Shown in pieces: positions 1-5,294 of a DNA stretch of 6,512 bases. The first letter of the stretch is position 1. Each line of letters opens with the position of its first letter. The DNA comes from UBA7398 sp964567545 (GTDB lineage: Bacteria > Actinomycetota > Actinomycetes > Nanopelagicales > Nanopelagicaceae). The stretch spans positions 1 through 6,512 of the forward strand of contig CAZMNB010000061.1 of assembly GCA_964567545.1 (NCBI GenBank), given 5' to 3'. The notes below the pieces were generated by a model. The model saw only the letters and a list, made by a program, of their open reading frames with translations. It did not search any database and was not told where the DNA came from. The translations under genes and the position numbers were made by a program.

Positions 1-1
1 G

Positions 2-2380
2 TCTACTGGTCACGCATCCAATTTCATTTTTCCAACTGATCACTCAAAGGTGATCTCTAAAATAATTGCAGATAGTGTGCGTCAATATAAAGAACGCGGC
101 ACATTTACAAAGTGTGGTGGAATCGAAGTAGCCCGCACACCCGACCGCATGCAAGCACTTACACGACGTATGACCTCGGCAAAATCTTGGGGCGTCTCTG
201 ATGCTAAGTTGCTAACGCCAGCTGAAGTGAAAGCGTTAGTTCCTTACATTGATGAAACGGTAATTCTTGGAGGTTTCTACTCACCATCAGTTGGAGTAGT
301 GGATGGCCTTCGTGCGGGGACTCTAATGCGCGAAGATGCAATTGCAATGGGAGCAGCGCAAACATTTGCAAATATTGAAGTCTTTGGAATGGAAGTAGAA
401 GATGGTCGAATAAAGCGAGTCCGTACCGATCACGGCGATATTGAAGCCGAGTACGTTGTTATTGCAACTGGTTGTTGGAGTCCAAAATTAGCTGCAATGG
501 CAGGTGCCTACATTCCGCTTACGCCAGCAGTTCATCAGATGAAAGATATCGGGCCAGTTCCATTCTTTAATGATGCCAAGGGTGATATCGAATGGCCCAT
601 TGTTCGAGACATGGATGCCGGTATGTATGAACGGCAACATGGAACTTCTTTGGAAATTGGCTCCTATGCGCATCGACCAATTCTTTACTCACCTGAAGAT
701 ATTCCCTCAAATGCTGCTGCAGCGCTTTCACCAACTGAATTTCCATTTACTCAGGCTGATTTTGATATGCAAGATAAACATTCACTTGAACTTATGCCAA
801 CAATAGTTAGCGATAAGAGCGTGCGTGAAAAGTATGCAATTAACGGAATTCTTTCGTTAACTCCTGATGGCATGTCAATTCTTGGTGAAACTCCAGAGGT
901 AAAGGGACTTTGGTCGGTTGCCGCAGTCTGGGTAAGAGAGGCTCCTGGTACTGGTAAGGCTGTAGCAGAATGGATGGTTTTGGGCGAATCCGAAATAGAT
1001 TTACATGCTTCTAATATTGCCCGCTTTAGTGAACATCAAAAACTAGATAGCCATGTAAAGGCGCGCTGTGCTGAAGGTTTTGTTAAAACTTATGGCATCG
1101 TCCATCCAAATGAACAGTGGTCGAGTAATCGCAATGTGCGACTTTCACCATTTTACGAACGTGAAAAAGAACTTGGTGCAGTTTTCTATGAAACTGCTGG
1201 TTGGGAGCGGCCATTTTGGTATGAATCAAATGCCAAGTTAGTTGAAAAATTTGGCGCTCGCGTTATGCCCCGAACCGCCGAATGGGAATCACGTTGGTGG
1301 TCGCCGATAATTAATGCCGAACATTTACAGATGCGCGAAACTGCTGGCATCGTGGACTTAAGCGCTTTCGCAATCTTCGATGTAACTGGATCTGGCGCAC
1401 TTGCTTTGGTTCAAAAAGTTGCGCTCCGCCAAATGGATGTTGCAATTGGTCGCGTGGTTTACACGCCAGTCCTTGGATTTAATGGTGGATTCAGATCAGA
1501 TTTAACAATTATGCGGTTAGCCGAAAACCACTTCCGAGTTGTTACCGGCGGGGCTCACGGCATGACAGATTTGAAATGGTTTAGAGACCAACTTCCCAAG
1601 GATGGATCCACAACTATCATCGACTTAACTACAAGTTATGTGACAGTTGGAGTTTGGGGTCCAAAAGCTCGAGACATTTTAAGTGCACTTACAAACGCAG
1701 ATTTATCGAAGGATACTTTTAAGTTCAGCACCTGCAAAGAGATTGAAATCAAATCGCTTAAAGTTTTAGCTTCTCGAATTTCCTATGTTGGCGATCTTGG
1801 CTGGGAGCTTTATATCCCCGTTGCCGAAGGCGAAAAACTTTGGGATGCGCTTTGGGAATCCGGTGCAAAGCTCGGTGCGATTCCGGTGGGTATCGGTGTT
1901 TATGGAACTACTGGACGACTCGAAAAAAGTTACCGCGCCTATGGCCATGAACTTGAAACCGAATACAACGTTGTTGAAGCTGGGATGCAGACGCCGAATT
2001 TAAAAGAACAGGATTTCATTGGGAAAGCAGCACATATCGCGCACCGCGAATCAAAACCAGTTGCGACTCTAGTTTCACTCTTTGTGGATGATCATAAATC
2101 CAAGAGTGGTGAAAACCGTTACATGATGGGCAAAGAACCTATCCTAACTCTTACCGGTCAAACTATTACCGATGCACAAGGTCGGCATTCATATGTAACT
2201 AGCGCAGGATCCGCACCATCGCTTGGCAAACATATTCTTATGACTTATCTTCCAACCGAACTTGCCATGATCGGTGCGAAATTCTTAGTTGAATATTTAG
2301 GGGAGCGTTATCCAGTTAGCGTTGCTAGCGTTAGCTCAACACCGATATTTGATCCAACCAACGAAAGAATTCTTAATTAG
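2..2380 (+). CDS. FAD-dependent oxidoreductase with C-terminal GcvT domain (dimethylglycine oxidase / sarcosine dehydrogenase family), 5' partial
   Basis: Enzymes of this family oxidatively demethylate N-methylated glycines (dimethylglycine to sarcosine, or sarcosine to glycine) with FAD and pass the one-carbon unit to tetrahydrofolate in the C-terminal domain; they are usually cytoplasmic in bacteria. The reading frame is open to the left edge, so the GTG at 50 is not the real start. Counting codon 1 at base 2, residues 1-7 read STGHASN, matching the family's STSHAPG segment whose His carries covalent FAD (His4 here, bases 11-13). The FAD/oxidase part runs to about 325, with GGIEVA (39-44), GSYAHRP (220-226) and TPDGMSILGE (287-296). 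A linker follows (about 336-390), then the GcvT fold (about 380-665) with WERPFWYES, GGFRSD (Asp500, matching the folate-site Asp of GcvT/dimethylglycine oxidase) and YVGDLGWELY (595-604), and a GcvT C-terminal barrel (about 690-786). About 65 residues, including the GxGxxG Rossmann loop, are missing by comparison with the ~830-residue Arthrobacter enzyme. The exact substrate is uncertain; 4-methylaminobutanoate oxidase is a related alternative. Confidence 0.9.
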   Translation, partial: STGHASNFIFPTDHSKVISKIIADSVRQYKERGTFTKCGGIEVARTPDRMQALTRRMTSAKSWGVSDAKLLTPAEVKALVPYIDETVILGGFYSPSVGVVDGLRAGTLMREDAIAMGAAQTFANIEVFGMEVEDGRIKRVRTDHGDIEAEYVVIATGCWSPKLAAMAGAYIPLTPAVHQMKDIGPVPFFNDAKGDIEWPIVRDMDAGMYERQHGTSLEIGSYAHRPILYSPEDIPSNAAAALSPTEFPFTQADFDMQDKHSLELMPTIVSDKSVREKYAINGILSLTPDGMSILGETPEVKGLWSVAAVWVREAPGTGKAVAEWMVLGESEIDLHASNIARFSEHQKLDSHVKARCAEGFVKTYGIVHPNEQWSSNRNVRLSPFYEREKELGAVFYETAGWERPFWYESNAKLVEKFGARVMPRTAEWESRWWSPIINAEHLQMRETAGIVDLSAFAIFDVTGSGALALVQKVALRQMDVAIGRVVYTPVLGFNGGFRSDLTIMRLAENHFRVVTGGAHGMTDLKWFRDQLPKDGSTTIIDLTTSYVTVGVWGPKARDILSALTNADLSKDTFKFSTCKEIEIKSLKVLASRISYVGDLGWELYIPVAEGEKLWDALWESGAKLGAIPVGIGVYGTTGRLEKSYRAYGHELETEYNVVEAGMQTPNLKEQDFIGKAAHIAHRESKPVATLVSLFVDDHKSKSGENRYMMGKEPILTLTGQTITDAQGRHSYVTSAGSAPSLGKHILMTYLPTELAMIGAKFLVEYLGERYPVSVASVSSTPIFDPTNERILN

Positions 2381-2425
2381 GGTAGCTACTTGCTTGCTTA
2401 AATTGCCGGATTGGTAGACTTCTGC

Positions 2426-3196
2426 GTGGCTGAAAATAGTGAAAAAAATCGCAAACCTTTACTCAGCGTAATTCTGATCGGAATAATCGTAATTCTGGCA
2501 ATTGTAAATTTCGCGTATCAACCAACGCCACGTGAAGAGTGGCAAGCACCCGAAGGTGCAACTACCTCTAAAAATACAATTTTGGAATATAACTGGCGGA
2601 AAACAGTTTTCCTTGGTGACTCTTATTGTGCAGGCGCAGGCGCATCATCCCAAACAAAACGTTGGACCACTATTGCTTCGAAAAGTTTGCATTGGGAAGA
2701 GTTCAATTTATGTCTTGGAGCTAATGAGTATTTCTTTCCAAAATCCGAGACTGGTGAAAAAGTATGTGGCGCTGCAACTTGCGTGGATTACGCCGCCCAA
2801 ATTTCTGATGCCGTCGCTACCAAACCGAATGTTCTCATTATTTCCGGCGGACGAGACAGTCTAGGATTGGTGGCAACAAATGCAGATGAGTTTAAGGCGC
2901 AAGTTTGTACTCTTTTTAGTTCGATTCGAAAATCCTTACCGAGTGCGGAGATTATTGCGGTTGCACCCTTTTGGGATGCAACCGAAGTACCTAACGATTT
3001 GATCCTTATGAACAATTGGATCTATGGTTGCGCATCTCAAAACGGCGTCAAATACATTCCGAAATCATTTAACTGGTTAGCTGCTAAATCTGCAATTTCT
3101 GGGGATAAATTTCACCCAAACGATGTTGGACATCAAATCATCGCCGAGAAGTTAATTGCTTGGTGGAATAGTACCAATCATAAGAAAGTAGCTTGA
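2426..3196 (+). CDS. Membrane-anchored SGNH/GDSL-type hydrolase-like protein
   Basis: SGNH enzymes are esterases, lipases or carbohydrate deacetylases; the substrate here is unknown. Numbering from GTG 2426 (256 aa): a short charged start, one membrane helix (about residues 12-31, PLLSVILIGIIVILAIVNFA), a linker rich in Pro, Glu and Thr, then the hydrolase domain. Block I is FLGDSYCAGAGAS with Ser66 as predicted nucleophile; block II Gly is probably in LCLGANEY; block V is DKFHPNDVGH with Asp227 and His230. Block III reads ISGGRDSLG where GGRND or GxND is expected, so the oxyanion-hole Asn looks replaced. Six cysteines lie after the anchor (68, 96, 114, 119, 161, 202), consistent with disulfides outside the membrane. 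Topology is inferred as N-terminus in, domain out. The start is uncertain: TTG 2411 is also in frame (in-frame stop at 2399-2401), but it has no spaced Shine-Dalgarno, while GTG 2426 has a weak GGTAG 8 bases upstream. It lies 45 bases after the oxidoreductase and may share its transcript. Confidence 0.8.
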   Translation: MAENSEKNRKPLLSVILIGIIVILAIVNFAYQPTPREEWQAPEGATTSKNTILEYNWRKTVFLGDSYCAGAGASSQTKRWTTIASKSLHWEEFNLCLGANEYFFPKSETGEKVCGAATCVDYAAQISDAVATKPNVLIISGGRDSLGLVATNADEFKAQVCTLFSSIRKSLPSAEIIAVAPFWDATEVPNDLILMNNWIYGCASQNGVKYIPKSFNWLAAKSAISGDKFHPNDVGHQIIAEKLIAWWNSTNHKKVA

Positions 3197-3197
3197 T

Positions 3198-5294
3198 TTA
3201 GCGTTTAGGTTTTGAACTTTTCTTTACTACCTTCTTCACGCTGTTCTTAGCTATTTTCTTCACGGGTTTACGATTAGCGGGTGACTTTTTGATGTTTGCA
3301 CTTGGCCTAACAAATTTATTCTTGGAACGATTCTTCTCCCAATGTTCTAACCAATTTATTACCTCTTCTTTATCGGCAGCAGTGAAAGACGAGGTACTTG
3401 GCACGGTTTCTAGTGGATGATTTAGGATTGCTTTTGAGGTTCGTCGCACAATCCGTAACAGCGGTATTGCTGCTACGAGTAGAGCGATTATCAGCAGCGC
3501 GATTAATACTTTAATTAAGAGCGCATTTAAACCATTGTCAACTTGTTTCAATTCGGAATATTGATTTGCTAAATCTTGGGCATCTGCAATTTTTTCGCCA
3601 GCAATATCAATTGCATCCGCCGCATCTTGTTGTGATGCGGCCGCCTTTGCCTTATTTGCAGCAGTTGGATTCTTCGCGGCAGCTTGCGCATCTTTCGACG
3701 CTTTAACTGATGCAACCGCCGCCGCACTTGCCGCCGCAGCCGCTTTATCTGCCGCTTCTTTACCTTTCTGCGCTAGCGCAGCCGCAGCAGCCTGATCAGC
3801 AGCGGATTTATCAGCCGCCGCTTTGGCATCCGCTGCAGCCTTCTGCTCCAAAATTGCGGCCTGTGCCCGATCTTCGGCGGCTTTTTGTTCGGCGATTGCC
3901 TTCGCTTGGTTTGCCGCTGCAGCAATTGCAGCATCGTTAGCCGCTTTAGCCTGTGCGGCCGCTGCCAAAGAATCCGCAGCCGCTTTATCAGCAGCGGCTT
4001 TTGCGGCAGTTTGTTCTGCAACTTTTTTTACAGCCTCATCCGCAGCCGCTTTTGCTTCCGCAGCAGCAGCCGCCGCCGCCGAATCTGCTTTAGCTTTTGC
4101 TTCCGCAGCAGCAGCCGCCGCTTTAGCAGCGGTATCTGCATCAGCCTTATCCTTATTTGCTTGAGCACGGAGCGCTCTAGCGGTAGCGACTAATTCATCA
4201 ACGGTTGCCGCCTTGAATAATTTTGCGCCAACAAATCCATTCATAATTAAAACTTTCTCTGGCACCTCTTTAACAATTGGCGCTTGCACTTCCTGTATCT
4301 CTTCAAATGGCGTACTAGCGCGAAGCAAGGTGCCACCGGCAGCAATTGCCGCAGCTTCGGCATCACTGGCTTTTGATGCACTTACATTCGCGGTCGCTGC
4401 TTTCGCACTTGCTTCTTGGGTTGCTGCGATTGCTGCGGTATTTGCTTTATCTGCTGCCGCTTTTGCAGCGGCATCTGCTGCCGCTTTTTGATCTGAGGCG
4501 GCTTTTGCATCAGCCGCCGCTTTATCTGCCGCTAACTTCGTATCTGCTGCTGCTTTTGCGGCTGCAGCGGCATCTGCTGCCGCTTTTTGATCGGCCGCAG
4601 CTTTTGCATCTGCTGCCGCTTTATCGGCATTTGCTTTATCGGTTGCTGCCTTCGCATCTGCTGCGGCTTTTGCTTCTGCCGCGACTTTTGCATCTGCTGC
4701 GGCTTTATCGGCGCTAGCTTTATCAGCTGCAATTTTTGCGGCATCAGCTGCTGCCTTTGCATCAGCTGCGGCTTTATTCGCTGCATCTGCTTGGGCTTTC
4801 GCTGCAGTTTCGGCAGCAAGTGATGCATCTGCAGCAGCTTTCGCTGCATCTGCTTTTGCATTCGCTAACGCTTTTGCAGCCGCATCCGCCGCCGCCGCGT
4901 TTGCACTTGCCGCCGCCTTTGCTGCTGCTGCATTTGCCTCCGCAATTTTTGCAGCCGCATCCGCCGCCGCCGCCGCCGCTTTATCTTGCGCTGCTTTTGC
5001 ATCTGCCGCTACTTTGGCAGCGGCATCTGCTGCCGCTTTATCTTGCGCCGCTTTTGCATCTGCAGCCGCTTTTGCATCTGCAGCCGCTTTATCTTGCGCG
5101 GCTTTCAAAGCATCTGCAGCCGCTTTAGCCGCGGCGTCATCTGCAGTAGGTGACGCAACTGGTGCTGCTGAAAGTGATTCGCCTGGAACTGGTGGATAGT
5201 CGGCCGCTTGTGAATTAGTAAGCGAAACAAAAAGCGAGAATGTCAGCGCACTTAATAAAAAGTAAATGCATACTTTAAGTTGCGCCGTTCTCAT
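3198..5294 (-). CDS. Secreted, C-terminally membrane-anchored Ala/Lys/Asp-repeat protein with basic tail
   Basis: No characterised family is recognised; the repeat resembles the helical spacer of TolA in composition only. From the chosen ATG (698 aa): signal peptide 1-30 (MRTAQLK, hydrophobic core, cleavage likely after NSQA); a Pro-containing spacer (31-48); Ala-rich repeat block 1 (about 49-317) built from KAAADAKAAAD-type units; a non-repetitive island (about 318-380); Ala-rich block 2 (about 381-560); a mixed helical segment; one membrane helix (590-613); and an 85-residue tail ending in Lys/Arg clusters. RIVRR directly after the helix puts the tail in the cytoplasm by the positive-inside rule, leaving the repeats outside. 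The blocks have no Pro and very little Gly, and the Lys/Asp spacing suits an extended Ala-rich helix or coiled coil. The ATG is preferred over the in-frame TTG at 5312 because AAGGAG sits 6 bases before it and it overlaps the upstream stop as ATGA. A structural, envelope-spanning role is inferred; no catalytic motif is seen. Confidence 0.85.
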   Translation of the reverse strand: MRTAQLKVCIYFLLSALTFSLFVSLTNSQAADYPPVPGESLSAAPVASPTADDAAAKAAADALKAAQDKAAADAKAAADAKAAQDKAAADAAAKVAADAKAAQDKAAAAAADAAAKIAEANAAAAKAAASANAAAADAAAKALANAKADAAKAAADASLAAETAAKAQADAANKAAADAKAAADAAKIAADKASADKAAADAKVAAEAKAAADAKAATDKANADKAAADAKAAADQKAAADAAAAAKAAADTKLAADKAAADAKAASDQKAAADAAAKAAADKANTAAIAATQEASAKAATANVSASKASDAEAAAIAAGGTLLRASTPFEEIQEVQAPIVKEVPEKVLIMNGFVGAKLFKAATVDELVATARALRAQANKDKADADTAAKAAAAAAEAKAKADSAAAAAAAEAKAAADEAVKKVAEQTAAKAAADKAAADSLAAAAQAKAANDAAIAAAANQAKAIAEQKAAEDRAQAAILEQKAAADAKAAADKSAADQAAAAALAQKGKEAADKAAAAASAAAVASVKASKDAQAAAKNPTAANKAKAAASQQDAADAIDIAGEKIADAQDLANQYSELKQVDNGLNALLIKVLIALLIIALLVAAIPLLRIVRRTSKAILNHPLETVPSTSSFTAADKEEVINWLEHWEKNRSKNKFVRPSANIKKSPANRKPVKKIAKNSVKKVVKKSSKPKR
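3201..3527 (-). other. C-terminal membrane helix and basic cytoplasmic tail of the Ala-rich protein
   Basis: Residues 590-613 (NALLIKVLIALLIIALLVAA and following IPLL) form one hydrophobic helix. Residues 614-698 begin RIVRR, pass through an acidic/aromatic patch (DKEEVINWLEHWEKN, about 642-656) and end in repeated KK-containing clusters such as KPVKKIAK, VKKVVKK and SKPKR. The tail resembles the Lys-rich tails of histone-H1-like and other nucleic-acid-binding bacterial proteins in composition; that similarity does not prove binding. Confidence 0.75.
3616..4154 (-). repeat. Coding repeat block 2 (Ala-rich)
   Basis: This is the second Ala-rich stretch, between the non-repetitive island and the membrane-proximal segment. 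A 29-base exact pair lies at 4048-4076 and 4093-4121, 45 bases (15 codons) apart. Units are less regular than in block 1 and include Gln, Glu, Leu and Ile (for example AQAKAANDAAIAAAANQA), so it may form a different helix or coiled-coil type. Confidence 0.8.
4344..5150 (-). repeat. Coding repeat block 1 (Ala/Lys/Asp units)
   Basis: This block encodes the first long Ala-rich stretch. Exact direct repeats are visible: an 18-base tandem pair at 5050-5067 and 5068-5085 (encodes AADAKA-type units); a 27-base pair at 4872-4898 and 4947-4973 (75 bases apart); and a 30-base pair at 4464-4493 and 4563-4592 (99 bases, or 33 codons, apart). All exact copies sit at distances divisible by three, so the frame is kept. 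All four Ala codons are used, so most of the block is repetitive in protein more than in DNA. Confidence 0.85.
5205..5294 (-). other. Signal peptide of the Ala-rich protein
   Basis: Residues 1-30 show a basic start (R2, K7), a hydrophobic core (about 8-26, VCIYFLLSALTFSLFVSLT) and a polar end NSQA before ADYPP, a plausible type I signal peptidase site. The Cys at residue 9 precedes the hydrophobic core, so this is not a lipoprotein lipobox. Confidence 0.75.
5291..5294 (-). other. ATGA stop/start overlap between the DUF4012 and Ala-rich genes
   Basis: Read on the minus strand, the ATG of the Ala-rich gene (5294-5292) shares two bases with the TGA stop of the DUF4012 gene (5293-5291). This arrangement is well known for termination-reinitiation and suggests coupled translation from one mRNA. 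Confidence 0.85.

Noticed and set aside
2381..2425. Promoter or terminator between the oxidoreductase and SGNH genes
   Set aside because: The gap is 45 bases with no convincing -10/-35 pair and no hairpin with a T-run; read-through is more likely.
3160..3177. Inverted repeat TTGGT...ACCAA near the end of the SGNH gene as a terminator
   Set aside because: The stem is only 5 bp, lies inside coding sequence, and neither strand has a T-run after it.
4023..4029. Run of seven A on the coding strand (A AAA AAA) in the Ala-rich gene as a programmed frameshift site
   Set aside because: It reads normally as Val-Lys-Lys-Val in frame, the repeat protein continues unchanged, and no downstream structure or meaningful alternative product was seen.
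4344..5150. Repeats as a CRISPR array or non-coding satellite
   Set aside because: The repeats are degenerate, differ in spacing, have no unique spacers and keep one open frame with clear protein periodicity.
3710..5199. Long plus-strand open frames (Leu-, Ala- and Cys-rich) opposite the Ala-rich gene
   Set aside because: They are by-products of the stop-poor repeat: the reverse complement of Ala/Lys/Asp codons gives low-complexity frames in several phases. None has a plausible start site or domain, and several overlap each other.
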